Of a stretch of DNA of 64,000 nt, positions 1 to 9,886 are shown one piece after another. The first letter of the stretch is position 1, and every line of letters starts with the position of its first letter. The stretch covers positions 62,001-126,000 of the forward strand of contig PPXM03000001.1 in NCBI GenBank assembly GCA_003707065.3, in the 5' to 3' direction. Source of the stretch: Trigonopsis variabilis. Lineage: Eukaryota; Ascomycota; Trigonopsidomycetes; Trigonopsidales; Trigonopsidaceae. A program made the translations under genes and the position numbers. The notes beneath the pieces are model-generated. The model was not told the DNA's origin, ran no database searches, and was given only the letters and a program-made list of their open reading frames with translations.

Positions 1-392
1 ACTGGGCAACCTGACAGTTAGATAAAATGGTCTGGGCCTATTGGACCGGGTAACCCGAACACGTCGTGCCCCTGGCTTTCCAAGGGCAATGATCCCACCG
101 CCTTCAATTGCTCTCTTAGTATAGCAAGCAATTCTCAGGAGCCCTCTCTAAGTGATCAAAGAAATCAAGGACAATGTAAGTAACTTTAATGTCGTTGAAG
201 CCAATGATATGAACAATTATCGTGCGTTTTGGAGTTATATGCGTGGTATCCTTTGATCACTGCATGTCAAAGACTAATCTTTCTCAACTACGCGATATCG
301 TACAACTTTATGGTTTGTGGACTCTAGAAGAATACCCTTTATACTATTACCAATGACTGAAACTTACACTGACGCGTCTAGACTGGTTCCTA
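1..392. other. Sequence upstream of the septin gene; possible leader intron
   Basis: I see no recognisable gene here. A good donor (gtaagtaac) begins at 176, and an acceptor preceded by a branch-like actgac ends at 380. A 205-nt intron in the septin leader, or between a short upstream coding exon and the main exon, is therefore possible. The reading frame of the septin is closed by a stop at 354-356 unless such an intron is used. No upstream ATG could be placed in frame with confidence. Confidence 0.3.
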
Positions 393-1814
393 ATGCAAAG
401 TGCACTCAAGGATAAAATCCAAAGTACAGCTCCTCTGAATATCACGCGTAGCGTTAGCAGTGATTCCATGGCTACGGAGTCTTCTCATTTGGACACGAAA
501 TGCTCTAAAGAGAATATCGATTCTGATTTAAGTTCTGTTAAGGAAGATGAAAGAATAGAGCCTCAAATTATTAGCCGCAAATTGACGGGATATGTAGGCT
601 TTGCCAACCTTCCTAGTCAATGGCACCAAAGAAGCTTACGAACGGGATTCAATTTGAATTTGATTGTTGTTGGTGAGTTACTTACGCTGATAGGAAACTG
701 ATTCTTTCAAGGCAAAACAGGGTTAGGAAAATCCACATTAGTAAATACTTTATTTAATAAGAGTATCCTTCCTCCTCGTCCACCGACAGACTATAAGACT
801 GATGTTTCCCAGACTGTCAGAATTGAGACAACAAGCGGAGATATCGAAGAAGATAATGTCAGATTGCGTCTCAACGTGGTTGACACACCTGGCTACGGGG
901 ATCACATAAATAATAATAAAGCCTGGGAATCAATATTACGATGCATCGAGAGTAAATTTGACGCATACCTTGAGGCAGATAGTAAACCTGGTAGAAGACA
1001 ACTTTCTGTCGACAACCGGATTCATGCATGTTTATTCTTTATCGAACCGACTAGTCATTCCCTCTCTTCTCTTGATATTGATCTAATGAAAAAGCTACAC
1101 AACAGGGTGAACTTAATTCCTCTTATTGCAAAGGCTGACACCTTCTCAGACGAGGAATTTACTACCTTCAAGAAGCGTATCTTGGCTGACATTACAGCCA
1201 ACAACATTGAGATTTTTAAACCTCCGATGTATGAGACCGATGATGAAGAAACTCTTAGTGACGATAGAGAAATCTTGGCTGCCATTCCGTTCGCTGTTCT
1301 TGGCTCTACAATTGAAGTCACAAACGCTCAGGGGATTCGAGTACGGGGCCGCCAATATCCTTGGGGTATTGTTGAAGTCGAGAATGAAAAACACTGCGAC
1401 TTCTCAAAACTACGTCAAATGCTTATTAGAACTCATCTTGAAGATTTGCGAGAGAGGACGAATAAAGTCTACTATGAAATTTATCGGACTGAAAAGCTTT
1501 TATCCATGGGCGTCAAGCAAAACAGTGCTGTATTCCAGGAAGTGAATCCTTCTGTTCGGGTAGAAGAGGAACGTGCTCTGCAAAATGCCAAACTACAAAA
1601 GATGCAAAATGACATGAATAACGTTTTTCTGAAAAAAGTTCGTGAAAAGGAGGAGAAGTTGAAACAATCAGAAGAGGAGCTTTTCACAAGTCACCGGAAT
1701 ATGAAAGAAGAGCTTCTTGCTCGAAAGACGGAGCTCGAGGAGCGCAAAGCGCGCCTTGAGAGTGGACGTTATGTGGAGGAGAAAAAGACACGTAAGGGCT
1801 TTTCGCTACGTTAG
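393..1814 (+). CDS. spn1: Septin, Cdc3/Spn1/AspB class
   Basis: Septin GTPase that assembles into hetero-oligomeric filaments at the division site or septum. Two exons (393-672 and 712-1814) give 460 residues. The 39-nt intron splits the P-loop: the joined frame reads GKTGLGKST at residues 94-102. DTPGYG follows near 151 and the AKAD specificity motif near 233-236. A septin unique element comes next, then a C-terminal coiled coil rich in E, K and R. The closing motif RKGFSLR and the segment EVNPSVRVEEER match the fungal Cdc3/AspB class better than the Cdc10, Cdc11 or Cdc12 classes. The start at 393 is the first in-frame ATG after a stop, but a leader exon could add residues. The gene is convergent with the phosphopantetheinyl transferase, 120 nt apart. 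Confidence 0.93.
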
Positions 1815-1934
1815 ACTTCAGAATGATCTTTTTATGAGCTACATAAGAGAAAAGGTGGCTTTGCTTCGTGGACGGATTGAGGTGGCTTGTATGTATCTTA
1901 TTTACGTGAGTTCAAATGGCGTAGTTCCTCAGTG

Positions 1935-2723
1935 CTAGGATAACAGGTTTTCAACTTTGATCTCAAAAATGGGAACTGCTTGAATAGAACCTTCGACAGG
2001 AGATGTGGGAGATGCGACAGTCATGAGAGTCGAATTGTTCAGAAATTGTATGCAAATAAACCAGTCTAATGGTAAAGAATTATCCATCAGAAAAGCGCGT
2101 ACCGGTTTCGTAAGTGTAGCTAATGGAGCCGTTACACGCAGAGAACTAAAAGGAGTCAGAAGGCCAGTGCCCAGACACTTGGAATATGCTTCCTTTGAGG
2201 TCCAAATTTGAAAGAAGCGTTGAGGTTGACGTTCTTTAGGTGTGTCTTGAATTTCTTTCTTCTCAAGAGGATGAAGGATATCATTAAAGTCGTCTAACCA
2301 GGATGAAGACCAATTATCTGGTATTACTGTGGATATGACATCGGCTCCTATTTTGCTGCCATCTGTACGGACAGCGATAACGACTATATTAGAATGGTGA
2401 GAAACATTAAAGTCAAAATTTGGTCGTTTCGGTATATAAGGACGCCCTAGAGACGTGGTTTCATAGAAAAATCTGTCCTTTGGAATCGACAAGACCTCCA
2501 TTGCGACATACCGCTTTAATAGATAGGATAATAGGTGGAGAGAAGCATCTTGGACATGGTGAAAGCGGCTCACATGTTCCTGAATATCGAATGGGGTAGC
2601 TGCCAAGCACTGAGCAAAGAGAGGTGATCCGAATGAACCATTGATCAGAGGATCAGCTACTGTATATAATACAAAAAAAGAGAGATCTTGTAAGTCAGCC
2701 ATTGAGATCTCGCGGTTGGTCAA
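1935..2723 (-). CDS. LYS5: 4'-phosphopantetheinyl transferase (Lys5/NpgA type)
   Basis: Transfers the phosphopantetheine arm from CoA to carrier proteins, classically alpha-aminoadipate reductase in fungal lysine synthesis and also NRPS/PKS carriers. It is a single exon of 262 residues, close to the size of yeast Lys5 and S. pombe Lys7. Family motifs are in order: FNVSHH at 105-110, the Mg-binding KIGADV ending at 129, and WTSKEAYSKCLGTGL at 174-188 with the catalytic Lys-Glu pair. A second Met eight codons in (MADLQD) is an equally good start. The family often has Gly-Val-Asp where this has Gly-Ala-Asp, a mild change that keeps the metal-binding Asp. Confidence 0.9.
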   Translation of the reverse strand: MTNREISMADLQDLSFFVLYTVADPLINGSFGSPLFAQCLAATPFDIQEHVSRFHHVQDASLHLLSYLLKRYVAMEVLSIPKDRFFYETTSLGRPYIPKRPNFDFNVSHHSNIVVIAVRTDGSKIGADVISTVIPDNWSSSWLDDFNDILHPLEKKEIQDTPKERQPQRFFQIWTSKEAYSKCLGTGLLTPFSSLRVTAPLATLTKPVRAFLMDNSLPLDWFICIQFLNNSTLMTVASPTSPVEGSIQAVPIFEIKVENLLS

Positions 2724-3630
2724 AGTACATCGATTATGTAATGGCGCAAGATACGGAGAACTTCAGAGCTACCAAAGTGGCACGTATCAGTTCGGGAACA
2801 ACCTGAAGCTTTCAAGAATTAAGTTGCACGTATGAGAACAAGCTGCCGCACTTCGCTCATAGATGATTAGTATGCTATCTAGTAATTTCATTGCCATTCT
2901 GCTGTCGTTGTCCGAAGTGCTTCACTTTTAAAGTGACAAATATGAAATGGATTATATAATTTCTAAGTCGGTACTTCTTGATTGAATCTTTTAGTATCTT
3001 CTATTTCGTAGATTACAAGTTCAGGCCAAATAATGAGCCCTCGAAAGATCTTTGTCTGTGAAGTCCCAGTGGATAGCTAAACGCCAAAGGTGCCCTACTA
3101 AGTGCACATTACTAACGACATTAGTCCGGACTCCGTTATGTACACCTCAAGTATGGGAGTTTGCTCTCATATTAGCGACTTTATTTTTCAAATAAGACAC
3201 GTTTAATCTTTTTGCCGGAATTTTGCCCCCCAGGTCCTGTCTCCCTGCTACCAAATTGACGAGTGCGAAGTGTAAATGAGACCGTTCTTTTTCTTGACAA
3301 GTTTCTCTCGCAATCACAGGCTTTCTGTTCTCTGCCTGAAGTATTGTGAGAGTATCGTAGAGAATTTGCAGTCTTTGAGATTTATGCAGCCCATACACGT
3401 AAGACTTAGTCTACACGGCCGCTTTTCGGAGATCGTAAGATTACCACGACAATACCTAATTTAAAACTACTTGCTTTTAATAATTTTATTCTAAGACGTT
3501 AATGAGCAATCAAGACTACAGTTTTGAATCCTATATTGGCATATTGGCATTGGCGTGCAAGGTACTAAGTCCATCTACGACTGGGGAAAACGTTACGGTC
3601 ATCCATCCTTTATCTTTGTATTTCATCATC
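2724..3630. other. Divergent intergenic region, LYS5 and tts1
   Basis: This AT-rich spacer separates two divergent starts and should hold both promoters. I found no tRNA, no repeat and no recognisable protein. One minus-strand open frame (3147-3398, about 83 codons) lacks an ATG at its start and matches no family I know. Confidence 0.4.
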
Positions 3631-4490
3631 ATGTCTGCAAACAATAATGCTCCGTCTAGACCGCCTTTATCAAATATTATCAAGGTATGTATCATATGAT
3701 GACGTAAATATTGAGAATCTAGACGCTCCAGTTCTCTTGGTTTTCAGGTATGCTGCGAAGGGCAAAATATTATTCTAATGAATAGGCCATGTCTTGTCTT
3801 TATTAGGATCCATACTTTATGCTCTTGACGTGGTAAGATTCAGGGCAGGCTCATTCTGGTACAGGGAGGCGCTTTTAGCTACTGTGTTCACGTATGCTGT
3901 TATTCTTTGGCAGTCGTACAAAGGAAGGCACATAGAACCTGTTCAATTAGCCACCGATGATAATGCTCAATATCTTTGTAGGTCTGTTCTTCATATAGAC
4001 ACTGATTTTAGTGATATCATTACTTTGGCTCTTTCAGCAGCCTTTCATTGGTGCTTTGACACCTTTTACCTGTTTTTCTCTCTTTCATGTACTCGTGTAC
4101 ATCCGAACAACTCTTTTGCCTGTGTTGGGGGCCGACGCGTCAAGTCCGCTATCTGTTCATATAGGCTCTTTCGTCAAAACCTATTATGACAAATTTCTCT
4201 ACTTTGTGGCCTTCATTGAATTAGTAACTTTGGTACGACTGATATTCCGAGCTATTCTATTCAAGAGAGGGTCTTGGATCTCCCTCGTGATATACGTGTT
4301 ATTCCTCAGAGCAAGATTTGAACGCTCAATATTTACCAAAAGGACCATCCGCAATGCAGAAGTCCAAATCGATGGTCTTTTGGCACACCCGAAAGTGCCC
4401 GCCCTATTGAGACTCAACTGGATTCGTCTGAAGTCCCTTATCCGCCAGTATCTTAGCCCAAGAGACTCTACTCCTCAAAAGGCTAACTGA
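3631..4490 (+). CDS. tts1: Tts1/Pom33/TMEM33-family ER and nuclear-pore membrane protein
   Basis: Reticulon-like four-helix membrane protein. Relatives shape ER tubules and help place nuclear pores. Four exons: 3631-3684, 3732-3747, 3786-3977 and 4012-4490, with introns of 47, 38 and 34 nt. The 246-residue product is almost exactly the length of human TMEM33. The second exon is only 16 nt and supplies FSWFS plus the first base of Gly, giving FSWFSGHVLSLLGS, which matches the family's conserved first helix. The third junction restores DDNAQYLLISLLWLF, also a family signature. A basic C-terminal tail follows the last hydrophobic segment. Without the small exon the frame is closed, so it is required for the call. 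Confidence 0.88.
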
Positions 4491-4569
4491 TTTGTGTCCG
4501 TCAGAAGACATGTATTATGGCTTATATTGAATCAATGTTCGGTATCTGTTCTATCGCTAGACCGAAATA

Positions 4570-6969
4570 TCACAGTAATTCATTTTTCAAACTTTGAAGC
4601 TGATCCCATTCTTCTGTATCCTCCCAGGATGCCATTCCTTTGCCAGTTAAGCTTCTTATAGCCGAACGCGCTTTAAATCTCCAGTTTGGTTCAAGAGGCT
4701 TTCCATCGTATTCAAGATCTCCTAAATTGGAGTAAGCTTTTACTAATTTATCCGCGCTCTCCACGGCCGAAGCCCAATCACTGTGTTGAGAATCAAGGCC
4801 AGGACGGTTACTTGCAACCCGGAACGCTTTCTCGTAATCTTTGAGCGCTTCCCGGGGACGATGGCGCCATTCCTCAACTCTAGCGGCTATGTACCAAACT
4901 TCAGGCAACGAAGAAAGTCTTGCAGGCAGATATTCACAGAGAAAATGTGACGCCGAAGTTTTAAATCCAACATCATTTTCCTGATCGTTGACCAATCTTT
5001 TAGCAATCTTTTCAATTAAGGGCATGTCCACTGCCTCACTTTCCGAATTGACATCCTGCAGACGCTTCTCCATATATTCATTCAATCCAGTCACTAAATC
5101 TGACCACTTGTTGAGTTTCCCAGCCGTAATAACGTAATTATTCCAAATCTTCCAATCAATACCTCTAGAAGACCCACATCGAAGAGCCTTTTTAAATGCA
5201 CTAAAGGCTTCATTCAGTTTCCCTGATTTTAGTAGTGAAGTTCCTAGGTTCGACCAAGAAGTTGCGTCATTATCATCAAGAGAAATACAGCGCGTGAAGG
5301 CTTCCCCAGCTATATCATATCGCTCCATTTCTAGAGCTATACAACCATATAAATACCATGTTGGGAAATGAAGACCGTTGACTTTCAGAGATTCACCCAA
5401 ATTAGCTAAAGCTGACTCTTTATCTCCTTTCGATAAATAGTACTTCCCTAAGCAACGCTTTGCTGGAGCATAATGAGCTAGATTCCAAGATTTTTCCCAG
5501 TATGATGGATCCTGTGTTAGGTCACCTAAATTACACCAGGCTCGGGCATCTTCAGCATGCTTATCGAGATAGTTTATGAGAACTTCTATAGCTTCTTCAC
5601 GCTTTCCAATAGATGCAAGAGAAATAGCTACATCTCTCCACATTTGTAGTTTGCGAAAGATTTCAAGGGCAGTCTTTGTGGCGCCGAGAGAGAGAAACCT
5701 TTCCGCAAGAGCCGATTCCATTTTCCAGTCAGGTAGTAATGGAATTTGATGAATATATAATACACGTTCTGAGATCGATGCTGACTGAGCATGATTAACC
5801 AGTTCTTGCCTGGCGAATCTGACGGCAGGGCAGGCAAGCTCTTCGACTAAAACTTGCATTTGAAGAGTTCCTCGTTCCATCCGACGAACAGAATAGGACT
5901 CTAGTAGACTCTTTTCCCATAAAGCACGAAAAAAGAGGGTCCAGTTGACAGAACCTTTTGGTGAGCAGATTATCCTAGTCAAATATGCCATCAGCTCTTC
6001 ACGCGTTAGAGAACTGTTATGAGGACTGGACTGAGATATCAGCCGAATTCGGAGTAACATAGCGACATAATCTTCGTTCAAAAGAGCTGATGGAGCATTT
6101 GGGTCCTCTAACCTTAGAAAATCGCTGAGGCGAGGCTCTTCGGAATTGCGCAAGATAATTGGTCTCTCCAATAAATTTTCATCCTTTAATGCTTCCATTA
6201 TTGGCTGGTTTGCGTGTCTTTCAGAGGAATCGACTGCCATATGCGAGCGAGCGTAGACAACAAGGTGAGGATTACCTTGGGCTTGGTGTTTTGTTCGAAG
6301 AGATCGCGCACCTGTGACCATCAACTCACAGTCATTTAATTTAAATAGAAAGTCGATATCTTTTGAAGCTAGCACTTCATTCCCAATTACCAGTTCCAAG
6401 CTAGCTTTTTCCGCTTGAAGAGCGGATTTGACACGGTAATTGGTTGATTGGGATATCCATTTGGTCAAATCCGCGGTTTCATTAAATATTTCATGTATGT
6501 GATAATATATTGAGGGAGCAAAGTCATTGAAAAGTGAATTTTGGACTAATAAAGATCGTGCTAACCACCACTTCGCTGCAAGACTGTTCAGTACCTTAAA
6601 AGACTCTATAGACCACAGTAAAAGTTCTGGGTGCCGAGCAAGACGATAAGGAGGTTCACCGTCAGAGGTCAGAGCATCGAGAATCTCGTTCAGCTCTAGT
6701 GAGGTTAAGGTCCAGTCAACTTGAACATCAGGTCCGGTAAAGTTTAATAAGATAAATACCTCAAGACAAGAGATACCAAAAGACAGTAAAGAATGTTTGA
6801 GATCATCTGGTGAACTGCCGTCTATTTGGAACTCGGGCTTTATCTTGGACATTTGGGCAATCTTTAGCCATAAAGAGCTTGAGATCACACGATAGAATTC
6901 ACCTTTGTTCATAAAATCTCCGCTAGGAAGACATGAATAGTCTCCAATAAATATATCCTCGGAGATCAT
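4570..6969 (-). CDS. EMW1: Emw1/TTC27 tetratricopeptide-repeat protein
   Basis: Single exon of 799 residues. Emw1 is essential in budding yeast for cell-wall integrity, and its animal relative is TTC27. The N-terminal half is helical without a clear motif. Several TPR units lie in roughly residues 440-640, for example the segments around AWCNLGDLTQDPSYWEKSW, PTWYLYGCIALEMERYDIAG and SWSNLGTSLLKSGKLNEAF. The C-terminal block with SLTGKGMASWEDTEEWDQL is the conserved end of the TTC27 family, which is why I prefer this over a generic TPR protein. It is a little shorter than the yeast protein. The gene faces tts1 tail to tail (79 nt) and diverges from LAT1. Confidence 0.88.
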   Translation of the reverse strand: MISEDIFIGDYSCLPSGDFMNKGEFYRVISSSLWLKIAQMSKIKPEFQIDGSSPDDLKHSLLSFGISCLEVFILLNFTGPDVQVDWTLTSLELNEILDALTSDGEPPYRLARHPELLLWSIESFKVLNSLAAKWWLARSLLVQNSLFNDFAPSIYYHIHEIFNETADLTKWISQSTNYRVKSALQAEKASLELVIGNEVLASKDIDFLFKLNDCELMVTGARSLRTKHQAQGNPHLVVYARSHMAVDSSERHANQPIMEALKDENLLERPIILRNSEEPRLSDFLRLEDPNAPSALLNEDYVAMLLRIRLISQSSPHNSSLTREELMAYLTRIICSPKGSVNWTLFFRALWEKSLLESYSVRRMERGTLQMQVLVEELACPAVRFARQELVNHAQSASISERVLYIHQIPLLPDWKMESALAERFLSLGATKTALEIFRKLQMWRDVAISLASIGKREEAIEVLINYLDKHAEDARAWCNLGDLTQDPSYWEKSWNLAHYAPAKRCLGKYYLSKGDKESALANLGESLKVNGLHFPTWYLYGCIALEMERYDIAGEAFTRCISLDDNDATSWSNLGTSLLKSGKLNEAFSAFKKALRCGSSRGIDWKIWNNYVITAGKLNKWSDLVTGLNEYMEKRLQDVNSESEAVDMPLIEKIAKRLVNDQENDVGFKTSASHFLCEYLPARLSSLPEVWYIAARVEEWRHRPREALKDYEKAFRVASNRPGLDSQHSDWASAVESADKLVKAYSNLGDLEYDGKPLEPNWRFKARSAIRSLTGKGMASWEDTEEWDQLQSLKNELL

Positions 6970-7827
6970 TTTTCACTCAAAGGATGTCCTATGGAGAAAA
7001 AAATTAGGTGAGGTAGAAATTATGACACTGTATTCGAGACGAGAAAACTCACCAAGATTGCGAAGGATGTTCTATTGGCGATAGAAGCAAGATGCTGGTA
7101 CCATTGTATAGAGTGATGAATACAAAAGATCAGAATCTACTCTTTTTTTTGGTTTAGTGTGTTTTAAAAATCACTTAAGGGTAAGGGCATGGTGTTGTCA
7201 AGCATTCAGAGGATAGAGCTTTTTAGACTCCTTTGTACTATACAATAAGTGACAGTGTAGAAACGACACTGAGGTTTCATACTCCCATTGTAAATGTTGT
7301 TATCTAATAAAGGGATCTGCTGGAACTAAACTACTCTCCTGTATCCTATCACAGGCTCCATCACAACCTGTTCCTTTGCTTGGACACATCTAGGGACAGT
7401 CTACAGGAGTCAATAGCATCGAGCGCTATAGCCTAAGCTTCGAAGTGTCATATTAACACTCGAAAGCGTAATCGGACTCAGATATGCCTGTTTAACATCG
7501 AGCGTATACTTTTGAACCATCTTACGGGTATGCCTTACATTTCATTTCTCCGAGCTAGCAACGAGCGATTTCAGGAATGGAGGAGCTACTTTCGTACTTT
7601 CTGGGCCTAAATGGAAGCTCAACCGTATCTTTATATCCTTTTTCTCTAGTAGACTCTAGTATTTCCTAACATTCTCGAATTTCGTGCGATCAGATTTACT
7701 GCGTATACTCTGATTCTCGGGCGACAGTCATCCTCGAAACAGAATACGTCAGGGTAACGAACCGGGAGGAATCTCCAACTTCAGTGTCGTCAGAGTTTTT
7801 CCCTTGTGCACCAAACAGCTCCTACCT
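6970..7827. other. Divergent intergenic region, EMW1 and LAT1
   Basis: Promoter-bearing spacer between divergent starts. It has an eight-T run near 7143 and no open frame of note. I see no RNA gene or repeat. Confidence 0.4.
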
Positions 7828-9499
7828 ATGTCTTCTCGCCTTGTTTTTAAGCAGTCTCTTGGACGAGTCTCTAGGTATGTAGATTGACTGGTTATCGACC
7901 ATTTTTCTTGCTTGCTCGTCGGCCCAATATTGGCAATCGTTGAGTACCCGAGCGGGGTAGCCGCTTTCGCTAAATATCTACCTTATTTCGCGCACAAATT
8001 TCATAATATCGATATAACCTGAAATGACTGAGTTTCTAATTTTTCAATTGATTTATTCAAACTAGTCGACGCCGTCGAGACCATTTCTAACGTCAGGCTC
8101 TCCTCGAGTCTCAGACCTATAGCAACCCCTCTTGTTATTCGTTTCTACGGTTCAAAATGTATATATGCCCTTTGATTCATTGCTAATGTTAGCATGGCCC
8201 AGTCATACTGTCATTGACATGCCTGCTTTATCGCCTACTATGACTCAGGGGAATGTAGGGACATGGACCAAAAAGATCGGGGATAAGTTGAGTCCTGGTG
8301 ATGTCCTTGTTGAAATTGAAACTGATAAGGCTCAGATGGATTATGAATTCCAAGATGAAGGTTATCTTGCGAAGGTTCTTCTCGAAGCTGGCTCGAAAGA
8401 CATTCCTGTTGGTAAACCCATTGGTGTCTACGTTGAGGACCAAAATGATGTCGATGCGTTTAAGAATTATACTATGGAAGATGCTATAGCTGAAGGTGGC
8501 GACCATTCCGCTCAGACTAAGCCTACGTTATCGGAAAGTCCTAAGGAAGATAAGCCTAATCAGAGGCCTAAAGATGAATCCAAGGAGCCGTCGAATGAGC
8601 CAAAGACTGCTGATTCTGCTTCCGATCATGGAAGGATTACTGCCTCTCCAATTGCTCGTCGCTTGGCTGCCGAACGTGGTATCCCACTGAAAGAAATTAA
8701 AGGCTCCGGTCCTGGAGGACGTGTAATCAAGGTTGATATCGAGAACTACCAGCCTGAACATACTGCTACCTCTACTAGTACAGCTACTGTGCAGGGCGAA
8801 TATCTTGATTTCCCTCTGAGCAATATGCGCAAAGTTATCGCTCAACGTTTGCAAGCGTCTAAGCAAAATTCGCCTCACTATTTTGTCTCCGCTACTCTTG
8901 ATGTGAGCAGATTACTAAAGCTAAGGGAGTCTCTTAATTCTTCCGCTGAGGGTCGCTATAAGCTATCTGTGAATGACATCCTTATCAAAGCATCTTCAAA
9001 AGCTCTTCTTGAGGTTCCTCAAGTGAACTCTGCCTGGCTTGAATCTGAAGGAGTAATTCGTCAGTATGCCAATGTGGATATGTCAGTTGCCGTTGCTACC
9101 CCTACTGGTCTTATTACTCCTATTATTAAAGAAGCCAACAAGAAGGGCCTTGCTGAGATCTCTAACGAAATCAAGGGTTTGGGCAAACGTGCGAGGGAAG
9201 GTAAGCTTCAACCACAAGAATACCAGGGTGGGACCTTCACTATTTCCAACTTGGGTATGAATCATGCCGTGACGAACTTCACTGCAATCATTAATCCTCC
9301 TCAAAGTGCTATCCTAGCCGTTGGAACTACAGAAAAGCGTGCTGTTCCGGACCCTGATTCAGAGACTGGTGTTTCCTTTATTGATACTATTACTGTTTCT
9401 TGCTCTTTTGACCACCGCGTGGTTGACGGCGCAGTTGGCGGCGAGTTCATCAAGGCTTTGAAGCGTAATGTTGAAAATCCCTTAGAACTTTTACTATAA
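7828..9499 (+). CDS. LAT1: Dihydrolipoamide acetyltransferase, E2 of pyruvate dehydrogenase
   Basis: Mitochondrial E2 core of the pyruvate dehydrogenase complex, which moves the acetyl group from E1 to CoA. Exons 7828-7874, 8097-8158 and 8193-9499 give 471 residues, close to S. pombe Lat1. The first two exons encode an Arg/Ser-rich presequence (starts MSSRLVFKQSLGR, ends near RFYGSK). The lipoyl domain begins SHTVIDMPALSPTM and has the lipoyl lysine K82 in ETDKAQ. An E3/E1-binding domain (ASPIARRLAAERG) and a catalytic domain with DHRVVDGAVGG (His444, Asp448) follow. The second intron is 34 nt. The first is 222 nt, and its acceptor at 8096 was chosen because it keeps the presequence open. That join is the least certain part. 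Confidence 0.93.
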
Positions 9500-9886
9500 A
9501 CCATAGTGACGGTTATGAATGAAGTATTGACATTGTGATAGATTTTCAAGAATTCTTTACGTTTTCTGTACTTCTCTGTAGCTTGAATATACATACATCA
9601 ATGGTTGCCACTATTTCTCCCAACAAAGTCCCACTTGCCTTCTTCGGAAGATCTGTTCATGTCATCCTTTTATGTATATCGATACTTAATTTCTTGATTA
9701 GCATTATATAGAACAAGTATTAATTAGGTGCACACATGCTTATGATGATCTGGTTCTAGATAGTTAAGCTGAGCGATTAAGATTAACAAACAGTGCTTTG
9801 GTGGCCAGTTATGCCGGCAGGGTAAATGGGAGGAATCAAAAACTTTCGCTCAGAAAAATTTTTTTCCTCCCATTCTTCCCGAGCAC
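9500..9886. other. EF3 promoter and leader region
   Basis: 387 nt between LAT1 and EF3, both transcribed rightward, so this holds the LAT1 3' end and the EF3 promoter. The last 70 nt carry an A/T block gaaaaattttttt (9853-9865), a pyrimidine-rich leader, and an inverted repeat listed separately. Confidence 0.5.
9825..9874 (+). promoter_or_regulatory. 11-bp perfect inverted repeat just upstream of the EF3 start
   Basis: Left arm aatgggaggaa (9825-9835) and right arm ttcctcccatt (9864-9874) are exact reverse complements separated by 28 nt. The right arm ends 12 nt before the ATG. If both arms are in the mRNA they could form a leader hairpin. If transcription starts between them, the repeat acts only as DNA. 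Confidence 0.5.

Noticed and set aside
3147-3398. 83-codon minus-strand open frame upstream of tts1
   Set aside because: Starts with GTG, no ATG in frame, no recognisable family.
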